DNA of 64,000 nucleotides from Bin87 sp963666865 (lineage in GTDB: Bacteria > Chloroflexota > Dehalococcoidia > Lucifugimonadales > UBA3495), in assembly GCA_963666865.1 (NCBI GenBank), contig OY763072.1, positions 2,604,001 through 2,668,000 on the forward strand, given 5' to 3'. A program made the translations under genes and the position numbers. This document shows, in pieces, positions 26,228 through 33,942 of this stretch (within the stretch, counting starts at the first letter, position 1; every line of letters starts with the position of its first letter). The notes beneath the pieces were generated by a model. The model had not been told where the DNA came from and did not search any database. It saw only the letters and a list, made by a program, of their open reading frames with translations.

Positions 26228-27280
26228 ATGGATTTCGGCATCAACGCAAACTTCACCATCGGCAATCAACCCACCCACGCCGACGCATTCGCGGAAGCCT
26301 TCGAGGAAATTGACTTGGCCGAAGAGCTGGGGCTGGACACCGTCTGGCTGGGTGAGATGCACTTCAACCCCAACCGCTCCGTGCTGTCGGCTCCCATCAT
26401 CGTCGCTACCGCCATCGCCTCGCGCACCAAGCATCTGCGCACGGGCATGGCGGTCCAGGTGCTGCCGCTGATCCACCCCCTGCGCATCGCTGAGGAAACG
26501 GCCACCGTGGACCAGATCAGCGAGGGCCGCTTCGAGCTGGGCGTGGGCCGCAGCGGCAACGTCCGCGCCTACGACATCATGGGCATTGACTACGCCGAGA
26601 GCAAGGATCGGTTCCAGGAAGCCCTGGACATCATCCTCCAGGCCTGGTCCGGCGAGACCTTCTCCTACGAGGGCAAGTACAACACCATCACCAACGCCAC
26701 CCTGTCGCCGGTGCCCTACCAGAAGCCCCATCCCAAGGTCCGCATCGCCGCCAGCAGCGAGGACAGCTTCGGACGCATCGGCCGGCTGGGCCAGCCCATC
26801 TTCCTGGGCCTCCGCACCATGGACGTTGAGGAGCTGAAGACCAACCTCCAGGAATACAAGGACGAGTGGAAAGCCGCCGGCCACCCCGGCGACGGCGGCG
26901 ACATCAACGTCCGCGTCCCCGTGTACCTGGCTCCCAACGAAGCCGAGGCCATCGAGGAACCCCGGGACAGTATCGAGGCCTTCTTCCGCCGCCAGCGCGA
27001 GCTCTTCGAGTACTCCCTGGGACGCCAGGGCACCGAGGCCAGCGAGATTCGGCAGCGCCGCTACGAAAAGCTGGCCAACTCAACCTACGAAGACCTGCTG
27101 GAAACCCGCGTCGTCTTCGGCACCCCCGAGCAGGTCGTTGACCGCCTCCACGAGTTCGAAGAGATGCTGGGCATCACCGGCATCACCGCCGAGCTTAACC
27201 CCGGCGGTTTCTTGCCCAAGGAGGCCGTCCACCGCAGCCTGAGCCTGCTGACCCAGGAAGTCATGCCGGAGTTCAAATGA
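26228..27280 (+). CDS. LLM-class flavin-dependent monooxygenase
   Basis: 350-residue luciferase-like (alpha/beta)8-barrel enzyme that uses reduced flavin and oxygen. The N-terminal block LAEELGLDTVWLGEMHF, the TATVDQISEGRFELGVGRSG segment and the late YDIMGIDYAESKDRFQEAL are typical of bacterial LLM oxidoreductases. No flavin reductase is adjacent. The next gene encodes an HpaB-type hydroxylase that also needs reduced flavin, so a shared reductase elsewhere is likely. A TTGACC/TATACT pair lies upstream (26117, 26137) but its 14-base spacer is too short for a standard promoter. Confidence 0.9.
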   Translation: MDFGINANFTIGNQPTHADAFAEAFEEIDLAEELGLDTVWLGEMHFNPNRSVLSAPIIVATAIASRTKHLRTGMAVQVLPLIHPLRIAEETATVDQISEGRFELGVGRSGNVRAYDIMGIDYAESKDRFQEALDIILQAWSGETFSYEGKYNTITNATLSPVPYQKPHPKVRIAASSEDSFGRIGRLGQPIFLGLRTMDVEELKTNLQEYKDEWKAAGHPGDGGDINVRVPVYLAPNEAEAIEEPRDSIEAFFRRQRELFEYSLGRQGTEASEIRQRRYEKLANSTYEDLLETRVVFGTPEQVVDRLHEFEEMLGITGITAELNPGGFLPKEAVHRSLSLLTQEVMPEFK

Positions 27281-27296
27281 TTGATTTGAGGCAATC

Positions 27297-27410
27297 GTCA
27301 GCAGCAGGATTGTCAGGATTATGCGGATTTTCAGGATTGGAAACATTGGCGGTGAGCCATAACGCCTCAATCCCGCCAATCCTTCCAATCCGGTAAATCC
27401 TGCTTCTGAC
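27297..27410. repeat. Degenerate CAGGATT-type dispersed repeat, two inverted parts
   Basis: The spacer reads as two facing copies of a motif: GGATTATGCGGATTTTCAGG early, then AATCCGGTAAATCCTG with CTTCTGAC near the end. The last part recurs at 33820-33850 (AATCCGGTAAATCCTGATTC followed by TGAC). This looks like a degenerate mobile-repeat remnant. Confidence 0.55.
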
Positions 27411-27427
27411 AAAGGAGGTGAAGCATC

Positions 27428-28879
27428 ATGCCAGCGCGCACCGGACAGGAATACATCGATGAACTCAAAAACCGCCCCCGCGAGGTATGGATCCGGGGAG
27501 AACGGGTTGACGATGTAACCACTCACCCCGGCCTGAAGAACGGGGTCAAGGCGGTGGCCGCCCTCTACGATATGCAGCACGACCCCTCGCTGCGGGAGGA
27601 AATGACCTTCGCCTCGCCCTCCACCGGCGATCCCGTCGGGTTGTCATTTATGGTCCCGCAAACTGTGGACGACCTGATCCGCAAGCGCGAGATGATGTCC
27701 CGCTGGGCCTGGGCCAGCTGCGGCATGATGGGACGCTCGCCCGACTTCATGAACTCCATCTTCACCGCCTGGGCCGGCTCCGCCGACTACTTCGCCCAGG
27801 ACCGCCCCGAGTTTAAGAAGAACGTCCTCAACTACCACGAGTTCCTCCGCGAAAACGATGTCACCCTCACCCACGCCCTGGTCAACCTCCAGCGCAGCCG
27901 CACTCCGGCCGCCGCCGACAATCTCACCGAGGAAGTGGCTCTCACCGCCGTCAAGCAGACCGACGCCGGCCTCGTCGTGCGGGGCAGCCGCGTCCTGGCG
28001 ACCCTCGGCCCCATCTCCGACGAAATCGCCATCTACCCTGTTGCCAGCCACCGCCTGGCCGACGACGACTGGAAGCACTCCTTCTCGTTCTCCATCCCCT
28101 GCGACACCCCCGGCGTCAAGTTCCTCTGCCGCGAAAGCCTGGACCAGGGCCGCTCCCACTTCGACCACCCCCTCGGTTCCCGCTTCGAGGAGATGGACAC
28201 CGTCGTCTTCTTCGATAACGTGCTGGTGCCGTGGGAGCGCGTCTTCCTACTGGGCAACGTGGAGCTGTGCAACAACTACGGCACCGGCACCATGTCCAAC
28301 TCCCACACCGGCTACCAGGTGTTGAACCGCTGTCTGGTCAAGACCGAGTTCATGCTGGGTCTGGCCGACCTGATCGTGGAAACGCTGGGCTCCGGCTCCA
28401 TACCCCATATCCAGGAGCAGGTGGCCGAGCTGATCACCTACCGGGACATGATGCGAGCCTGCCTGCGTGCCGCCGAAGCCGACGCCAGGCCCAATCAGTA
28501 TGGAATGGTGTGCCCCGCCATGGGTCCCATCCAGGCCGGCCGCACCCTGTTCGGCAGGACCCTGTATCCCCGCATGATCGAGATTACCCAGCTACTCGGC
28601 ACCAGCAGCCTCATGGCCCTGCCCGCCGAGGCCGACTTCGAGTCGGGTATCGCGCCCGAGGTCAACCACTACCTGGCCACGGACAGCGCCGATGCCTGGG
28701 AACGCTCCAAGCTGTTCCACTTGGCCTGGGACGCCTCCTGCAGCTCCTTCAGCGGACGCCAGGTGCTCTACGAGCGAATGTTCGGCGGCAACCCGGTCCG
28801 CAACGCCATGATGCTCTTCAGCAACTACGACAAGGAACCCTTCCGCCAGAAGGTCCGTGCCTTCCTGGAGTCGGAATGA
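27428..28879 (+). CDS. 4-hydroxyphenylacetate 3-monooxygenase family oxygenase (HpaB-like)
   Basis: FADH2-dependent aromatic hydroxylase of the HpaB/4-hydroxybutyryl-CoA dehydratase superfamily, 483 residues. Visible signatures include the N-terminal TGQEYIDELKNRPREVWIRG, AWAGSADYFAQDRPEF, and the flavin-contact region HPLGSRFEEMDTVVFFDNVLVPWERVF. No Fe-S cysteine cluster of the dehydratase branch is obvious, so oxygenase is preferred. Substrate is probably an aromatic compound but unknown. It has a near-perfect ribosome site, AAAGGAGGTGA (27411-27421). Confidence 0.88.
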   Translation: MPARTGQEYIDELKNRPREVWIRGERVDDVTTHPGLKNGVKAVAALYDMQHDPSLREEMTFASPSTGDPVGLSFMVPQTVDDLIRKREMMSRWAWASCGMMGRSPDFMNSIFTAWAGSADYFAQDRPEFKKNVLNYHEFLRENDVTLTHALVNLQRSRTPAAADNLTEEVALTAVKQTDAGLVVRGSRVLATLGPISDEIAIYPVASHRLADDDWKHSFSFSIPCDTPGVKFLCRESLDQGRSHFDHPLGSRFEEMDTVVFFDNVLVPWERVFLLGNVELCNNYGTGTMSNSHTGYQVLNRCLVKTEFMLGLADLIVETLGSGSIPHIQEQVAELITYRDMMRACLRAAEADARPNQYGMVCPAMGPIQAGRTLFGRTLYPRMIEITQLLGTSSLMALPAEADFESGIAPEVNHYLATDSADAWERSKLFHLAWDASCSSFSGRQVLYERMFGGNPVRNAMMLFSNYDKEPFRQKVRAFLESE

Positions 28880-28899
28880 TGAGAAATGAAGGTGGAACG

Positions 28900-29106
28900 A
28901 TGCGGCAGGTACTCCTCTATCCGGGCGAGGACGGCTACTGGGTTGCCGAATGCCCCAGCTTGGCCGGCTGCATCAGTCAGGGCGAAACTAAACAGGCGGC
29001 GATTGCCAACATCAAGGAGGCGATTGAATCGTACATCGCCGTCCTTGAGGACGATGGCCTGCCGGTTCTGGAGGATCGTTTTGAGGCGCTGGTCGTAGCG
29101 GTATGA
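28900..29106 (+). CDS. hicB: HicB-family antitoxin
   Basis: 68-residue partial-RNase-H-fold protein: VLLYPGEDGYWVAECPSLAGCISQG is split by the classic PSLAGC motif, followed by ETKQAAIANIKEAIESYI. It lacks a long C-terminal DNA-binding domain, as in short HicB proteins. ATG 28900 is chosen because AAGGTGG precedes it; an ATG at 28879 is in frame but less well placed. The stop overlaps the ATG of the hicA region (ATGA), giving the order antitoxin then toxin. Confidence 0.85.
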   Translation: MRQVLLYPGEDGYWVAECPSLAGCISQGETKQAAIANIKEAIESYIAVLEDDGLPVLEDRFEALVVAV

Positions 29107-29314
29107 GCGGCTGCCCTTGGTTTCAGGTCAAGAGTGCGTCAGGGCTCTTGCCGGAGTTGGGTTTTATACCAGACGACAACGAGGCAGCCACATTATTTTA
29201 CGTCGAGACGACCCCTTCGCTCAGCTCGTGGTTCCCAATCACCGCGAACTGGACAGAGGCACGCTACGAGCTATCATCAGACAAGCCGGTTTGAGTACTG
29301 AGGAGTTTTCGTAG
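29103..29314 (+). pseudogene. hicA: HicA-family toxin with a probable frameshift just after the start
   Basis: HicA mRNA interferases bind RNA through a small dsRBD-like fold with one catalytic histidine. The body is intact in the frame of 29117: SGQECVRALAGVGF, RQRGSHIILRR with the histidine, and LRAIIRQAGLSTEEF. The family N-terminus normally reads M-x-x-LPLVSG. Here LPLVSG is encoded at 29111-29128, but the ATG at 29103, which overlaps the hicB stop, is in a different frame, as if one base was lost around 29107-29110. Translation could still begin at TTG 29117. Either the toxin is dead or it uses a rare start. Confidence 0.75.
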
Positions 29315-29385
29315 CTACTGTGAATCTCGCATTGATGATCATCCGATTGAAGTGAGAAAGGACATCGGAACAGGAGGAACTAAAA

Positions 29386-29868
29386 ATGTCGTACACCCCA
29401 AAACACTTGGGCCATCTGGTAATGCGCGTCCGCGACATGGACCGCTCCCTGGACTTCTACACCCGCGTCATGGGCCTGACCATCATGGAGCGCTCTCCCA
29501 GCGGCACCGTCTTCATGTCGGCCAACACCGAGAAGTCCCACGAGCTCGCCATTCGCGCCATCGGCATGGACGCCGCCGGCCCCGACCACTCCATCGTCGG
29601 ACAGGCCCACATGGCCTGGCAGATGGAGACCTTCGAAGACCTCCAGGAACTCTACAACCGTCTCCTCGAGAACAACGTCCGCATCAACCGCATCAGCGAC
29701 CACGGCGTCTCCTTGGGCGTCTATCTCCTGGACCCCGACGACAACGAGATCGAGGTCTATTACGAGATGCCGGCCTCTCAGTGGGAGCGTCATCCTGAGC
29801 GCGGCCTCTTCGGCGGCACCTTCCCTCTGCGGCTGGAGGAACCGGCCGGCGTAGTAGCCGACGACTAA
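29386..29868 (+). CDS. VOC-family dioxygenase/glyoxalase-like protein
   Basis: 160 residues forming paired beta-alpha-beta-beta-beta modules. Putative metal ligands are the histidine in LGHLVMRVRDM, the histidine in GQAHMAWQM, and the glutamate in DNEIEVYYEMP, in the order of extradiol dioxygenases and glyoxalase I. The segment SLDFYTRVMGLTIMER is typical. A strong ribosome site (AGGAGG) precedes the ATG. It sits among aromatic-catabolism-like genes. A terminator hairpin and a REP element follow. Confidence 0.88.
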   Translation: MSYTPKHLGHLVMRVRDMDRSLDFYTRVMGLTIMERSPSGTVFMSANTEKSHELAIRAIGMDAAGPDHSIVGQAHMAWQMETFEDLQELYNRLLENNVRINRISDHGVSLGVYLLDPDDNEIEVYYEMPASQWERHPERGLFGGTFPLRLEEPAGVVADD

Positions 29869-29880
29869 TCCACGACAACC

Positions 29881-29911
<31 letters not shown>

Positions 29912-29913
29912 GC

Positions 29914-29948
29914 CCGGCCGGCCCACCCTAAGCCGGCCGGATTTTGTT
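29914..29948 (+). terminator. Rho-independent terminator after the VOC gene
   Basis: CCGGCCGGC (29914-29922) pairs with GCCGGCCGG (29932-29940) around a 9-base loop, followed by ATTTTGTT. Confidence 0.8.
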
Positions 29949-29977
29949 AATTCCGGTTTCAAAGGGGCGAGGTGACT

Positions 29978-30943
29978 ATGAAAGCTATCAGAATACATTT
30001 CACCGATACCGGCGACGAGTTGCGTATGGACGATGTGGACCAACCCGTCCCCCAATCCAACGAGGTCCTGATCAGAACGCAGGCTATCGGTGTCAACCGC
30101 GCCGACACTTACCGGGCGCGCAACGCCCCGGCCGGCCAACCCGAACCGCCGCGGATCCCCGGGCTGGATGTCGCCGGCGTGGTGGAATCAGTAGGCCCTG
30201 GAGTTAGCGGCTGGCAGCCCGGCGACCCGGTGATGGCCTTGGTGCGGGGCGCCTACGCCGAATATTGCGCCGCCCAATCCGTCCTCGCCTTCCGCGCCCC
30301 CGAGGGAATGTCCACCACCGACGCCGCGTCGCTGCCCTGCGTGTTCTTCACCGCGTGGTACGCCTTCGAGATGGCCGGCTTGCAGGCCGGCGAAACCGCC
30401 CTCGTCCACTCCGCCGGCAGCGGCGTCGGCATGGCCGGCATCCAGATCGCCCGCAACCTGAACGCCCGCGTCCTTACCAGCGCCGGCTCCGATGACCGGG
30501 TGCAACGTGGCCTTGAGTTGGGAGCGGAGGCCGGCGTCAACTATTCAACCCAGGACGTTACCGCCGAGTTGATGAGACTCACCGACGGGCGCGGCGTGGA
30601 TATGGCTCTGGACACGGTGGGCGGCGCAATTTTCGACGCCACTCTCAGCGCGTTGGCTCCCGGCGGCCGCGTGGTGACCGTCGGTGGACACAGCGGCCAG
30701 CGTGCCGATTTCGACGAGCAGCGCCTGGCCGACCAGGGCCAATGGGTGCGCCGCGCGGGCGTGTTCGACGAAGCCGCCAGGGACGCCGAACAGCGCGGTT
30801 GGGCCACCATGAAGCCCTGGTTCGAAAACGGCCAGATGCGCACCGTCGTGCAGGAAATCTTCCCCTGGACCGAGGCCACCCGCGTTCAGGAACTCCTCAC
30901 CAACCGCGGCGTATTCGGCAAAGTCGTCATGGAAGTCAACTGA
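29978..30943 (+). CDS. Quinone oxidoreductase-like medium-chain dehydrogenase/reductase
   Basis: 321-residue zinc-free MDR protein. GVNRADTYRARN near residue 40, GLDVAGVVESVGPGV, and the NADPH-binding SAGSGVGMAGIQIA are the family landmarks. The ligands for catalytic zinc are absent, as in NADPH:quinone reductases. Start is ATG 29978 with AGGGGCGAGGTG upstream; the frame also contains GTG 29972. It is convergent with the CaiB gene, and a REP copy sits between the two stops. Confidence 0.9.
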   Translation: MKAIRIHFTDTGDELRMDDVDQPVPQSNEVLIRTQAIGVNRADTYRARNAPAGQPEPPRIPGLDVAGVVESVGPGVSGWQPGDPVMALVRGAYAEYCAAQSVLAFRAPEGMSTTDAASLPCVFFTAWYAFEMAGLQAGETALVHSAGSGVGMAGIQIARNLNARVLTSAGSDDRVQRGLELGAEAGVNYSTQDVTAELMRLTDGRGVDMALDTVGGAIFDATLSALAPGGRVVTVGGHSGQRADFDEQRLADQGQWVRRAGVFDEAARDAEQRGWATMKPWFENGQMRTVVQEIFPWTEATRVQELLTNRGVFGKVVMEVN

Positions 30944-30954
30944 CACCCGACACC

Positions 30955-30982
30955 GTAGGGGCGAATAATTATTCGCCCCTAC
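30955..30982. repeat. REP palindrome, copy 3, supplying the stop codon of the CaiB gene
   Basis: Same arms as the other copies with centre AATT. On the minus strand the CaiB frame enters the palindrome and stops at the TAA it contains (30971-30969), so its last residues are repeat-encoded. Confidence 0.95.
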
Positions 30983-32237
30983 ACCGTCCGGCTCTGCGCC
31001 GTTTCGCCCCCGACGATTCGTACAACACCCCCGCCTCAGTCAACGCCGCCACGTCCCCCGCCGAGTATTCCAGATGCTCGCCCAGCACCTCGTAATTGTG
31101 CTCCCCCAACTGCGGCGCTGGCCCACGCACCGCCGCCGGCGTCGCCGAAAAGCGGTACGGCGGCGACACCACTCCCACCGGCCCTACCTCGGGATACTCA
31201 ATCTCTTGGAACGCGCCCCGTCCGATGTAATGCGGATGCCGCCAGATCTCCTCCTGCGACAGCACCGGCCCCGATGAGATCCGCGCCTCCGCCAGCACCA
31301 GCAGCGTCGCCTCATCGTCGGGCAGGCTTTGCAGCCACTCCTCTATGATGCCCACGATCTCGTCCCGGCGTTCCACCCGGTGGTCGTCGGTCAGGTAGCG
31401 CGGGTCTTCAATCAAATCCGCGCGATCCATGCAGACGCACAGCCGGCCCCATGCGCTGTTCGGCCCCTGCCCCGGCGCTTGCAGCGAGATGTAGCCCTCT
31501 TTTGCTTTCAGTATGCCCATGGGGAAGGTGTAAGTGTTCTGCTCTCCGTTCCGGTAGTGCAGCGGAACCCCATGGTTGGCCGCCACGTGGGGCATCGCCA
31601 GCGAGTCCAGGAACAGCAGGCTGTCGATCATGGACAGGTCGATGTACTGGCCAACTCCCGTCCGCTGCCGGTGAAACAGCGCGTAGCCCACCGCCATCGC
31701 TCCCGTCATGCCGGTGATGGTGTCGCCGATGCCGCCGCCGATGGTGTAGGGCGCGCCGTCCCGCTCCCCCGTGATCCAGTTCAGCCCGCTCACCGCCTGC
31801 GCCACCGGGTCGGTGCAGACGTGCTCCGGGTTGTGGGCAAACCCATCCTGCCCGTACCCCGTCATCGAGCACATGATAATGCCGGGATTGAGCTTGCGTA
31901 GGTTAGGATAGTCCAGCCCGTAGCTCCGCACCACGTGGGGCGTGTAGTTCTCCACGAACACATCCGCCCGCTTCACCAGCGAATGCACGATCTCCAAACC
32001 CTGATCAGTCTTCAAATCCACGCACAGGCTCTTCTTCCCGCCGTTCAGGTGCAGATACGGCACCCCGTTCCGCGTCGGCAGCGACTCCGGCGTGAACCGC
32101 TCATCCTGGTCCGCCGCCGGCCGCTCGATCTTGATGACCTCGGCCCCCATATCGGCCATGATCCGGCTGCAAAACGGCCCCACAAAAGCCGCCGTAAAAT
32201 CCAGAACCATAATGCCAGCCAGTAGTCCCCTAGCCAT
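30969..32237 (-). CDS. CaiB/BaiF family (type III) CoA transferase
   Basis: 422-residue enzyme that moves CoA between an acyl-CoA and a free acid. LDFTAAFVGPFCSRIMADMGAEVIKIERP is the N-terminal block; SLCVDLKTDQGLEIVHSLV, DVFVENYTPHVV and the TGYGQDGF segment follow as usual. ATG 32237 is preferred, with GAAGGAGGG ahead of it; the frame extends to 32297 without support. The C-terminus ends inside a REP palindrome, so the original stop was probably displaced. Donor and acceptor are unknown. Confidence 0.92.
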   Translation of the reverse strand: MARGLLAGIMVLDFTAAFVGPFCSRIMADMGAEVIKIERPAADQDERFTPESLPTRNGVPYLHLNGGKKSLCVDLKTDQGLEIVHSLVKRADVFVENYTPHVVRSYGLDYPNLRKLNPGIIMCSMTGYGQDGFAHNPEHVCTDPVAQAVSGLNWITGERDGAPYTIGGGIGDTITGMTGAMAVGYALFHRQRTGVGQYIDLSMIDSLLFLDSLAMPHVAANHGVPLHYRNGEQNTYTFPMGILKAKEGYISLQAPGQGPNSAWGRLCVCMDRADLIEDPRYLTDDHRVERRDEIVGIIEEWLQSLPDDEATLLVLAEARISSGPVLSQEEIWRHPHYIGRGAFQEIEYPEVGPVGVVSPPYRFSATPAAVRGPAPQLGEHNYEVLGEHLEYSAGDVAALTEAGVLYESSGAKRRRAGRCRGE

Positions 32238-32377
32238 GAGCGACCCTCCTTCAACTAACGCGCCTGCCCCGATTGTACACGCCGTCCCTTCATCCATCCC
32301 CGTCGCGGTGCCGAGCCACGTAGTGGCGACGCACGTGTATTCTATGTCGGTCGCTCCGCATTGTCATGGGATTACGT

Positions 32378-32878
32378 TTAGCGTGGCCTGATGAGGGTCA
32401 AGGTAGCGATGTACGCCCGTTCGCTAAGTGCGACTAGCGAGTAGTCGAGGATCGCCGCTTCGGCTTGGTCCAGTTGGGCGATTGCTTCTTGGGGAGTGAA
32501 AGCAGCGTTGTGGTCGTAATCTGCCAAGTGGCGTAACTGTTGTATGCGGCTGAAGGTGTCCGCGAAGTTCCGAACCTGAGGAGAGAACTCCGGCCGGTGT
32601 CTTTGCAGTTCCCGGCGGGCTGTGGTGTGGTCCAGTCCACGGTAGATCCGTGGCCAGGCGGCGGCGGTTGCCGCGTCGTTTGGTGAGCCGATGAGCGCGA
32701 AGCCATTGCCCCCCGCCAGTGCGTGAAACACGGCGTAGTAAGCGTTACTGATGGCTCTGCGAACGTGTTCGTCGGTGGCGATATGCCCCAGCTGTTGGGG
32801 ATTGAGCAGGTCCCGTCCCGCTTGGATTAGGTTTCTCCAGTCAATTGGCGTTGATGGACGGCTTCCGGACGTGGTCAT
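32378..32878 (-). CDS. HEPN-domain-like protein
   Basis: 166-residue all-helical protein. RRAISNAYYAVFHALA near residue 40 is the typical first HEPN helix. The later QQLRHLADYDHNAAF carries an R-x6-H arrangement like the RNase motif of HEPN toxins, followed by an AIAQLDQAEAAI helix. It overlaps the upstream gene by 4 bases (ATGA), so they form one operon. HEPN RNases are usually paired with MNT antitoxins, but the partner here has no MNT signature. RNase activity is inference. Confidence 0.65.
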   Translation of the reverse strand: MTTSGSRPSTPIDWRNLIQAGRDLLNPQQLGHIATDEHVRRAISNAYYAVFHALAGGNGFALIGSPNDAATAAAWPRIYRGLDHTTARRELQRHRPEFSPQVRNFADTFSRIQQLRHLADYDHNAAFTPQEAIAQLDQAEAAILDYSLVALSERAYIATLTLIRPR

Positions 32879-33165
32879 AGACTGAGTTCGCTCCGGTTCG
32901 CGTAGGTGATGTTGGGGGGATGGGCTATCCCGACTTGCTCGAAGAAGGTGTGCATGTCGCCGTTGAATTCGATGGCCCTGTGCGGGTCGAGCTTTGGATG
33001 GTCGTCTTCAAGGATCACCCTGACATGGACGAAGTCCTCGTCGTCCGGACCGGGACGGTTCTCCGCCTTCACGTCGCAGATTACAAAGTCGCGGGACAGG
33101 TACTTGGGGAGTTGGCCCCTGATGATACCAACGATTTTTTCGAGGGTTTCCGGATTGGCTTTCAT
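32875..33165 (-). CDS. Small partner protein of the HEPN-like gene, family unknown
   Basis: 96 residues from ATG 33165, preceded by GGGGTG. The frame opens further to 33261 without a better site. It has a helical N-terminus (PETLEKIVGIIRGQLPKYL), then strands containing FVHVRVILEDDHPKLDP. I do not recognise the family, and the GSxARG nucleotidyltransferase motif of MNT antitoxins is absent. Order, size and 4-base overlap with the HEPN-like gene suggest an antitoxin or regulator. Confidence 0.6.
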   Translation of the reverse strand: MKANPETLEKIVGIIRGQLPKYLSRDFVICDVKAENRPGPDDEDFVHVRVILEDDHPKLDPHRAIEFNGDMHTFFEQVGIAHPPNITYANRSELSL

Positions 33166-33261
33166 GTTTCGCACCCCGAGGAATTGTGCTGGGATTCGAT
33201 GATATTTCGTAATCCAGAGAGAGGTCAACCAGAGCAGCAACCCTTGGCGCCGCGCTAGCAT

Positions 33262-33942
33262 GAAAATACGGACGGTAGCCGGTCAACCATCGAGACATTC
33301 CGCTCAAAAAATTTAAGACTGGGACCCAAAACTCAGATTTACCATCCAAGGCTGCCTCAGCGAAAGATCCTCCTGACGCCGCCCACTTGACCACCCTCTA
33401 CAAGAACGTATATCCTAAACATAGCCAAGGCAAAACAGCTGTTTCTATCCAATCTCGATTCTCAATGAAGGCAGGATTTCACTTCGACGGCCAACCCCCG
33501 TCAGTTTCCAAATCGCAACCGGTCGCAATCGGCAAGGCTCAGTTAGACCCGACCACCTCAATCGGATTGCCGGCTCGACCACCGGGACTGTCCGTGCCCG
33601 CGCGCAGGTGCGCCTCTGGCGTACTGAGTACACGAAAAAGTAGGGAAAAATAGTTGCGTACCCCACCGGCCGTATGCTGACAACGAAGTGCTGCTGCTAA
33701 GTCCGCCTCTCGCGGAAAATCCTGCCTTCCCAAACAACAAACTCCGCTCATGGTGAGCCTGTCGAACCACAAAACCCGAAAGGAGAAAGCAACCCCAAAC
33801 ACGCGCCAAATCCTGAAAATCATCTAATCCGGTAAATCCTGATTCTGACGAACCCCACGCCTCAACCTCATCAGGTGGACATCCGCCCGTCTGCCCCGTA
33901 CTATTCCCGCAACAACCGATTGCGCGATCAAGGAGTAGCACA
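33262..33942. other. Gene-free stretch with repeat fragments
   Basis: No reading frame has a ribosome site or family motif. It holds two repeat fragments seen elsewhere in the window: CCGCTCATGGTGAGCCTGTC with GAACCA (33744-33769) and AATCCGGTAAATCCTGATTC (about 33827-33846). The rest is featureless. Just before the ThDP gene, AAGGAGTAG provides a ribosome site. Confidence 0.5.
33744..33769. repeat. GGTGAGCCTGT-type dispersed repeat, copy 1
   Basis: CCGCTCATGGTGAGCCTGTC followed by GAACCA. A near copy is at 36894-36918 with CG in place of CA and a 2-base gap. The motif resembles dispersed repeats found in many bacterial genomes. Confidence 0.7.

Noticed and set aside
33387..33653. 88-residue plus-strand frame in the spacer before the ThDP gene
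   Set aside because: No ribosome site, no motif, and biased low-information composition.
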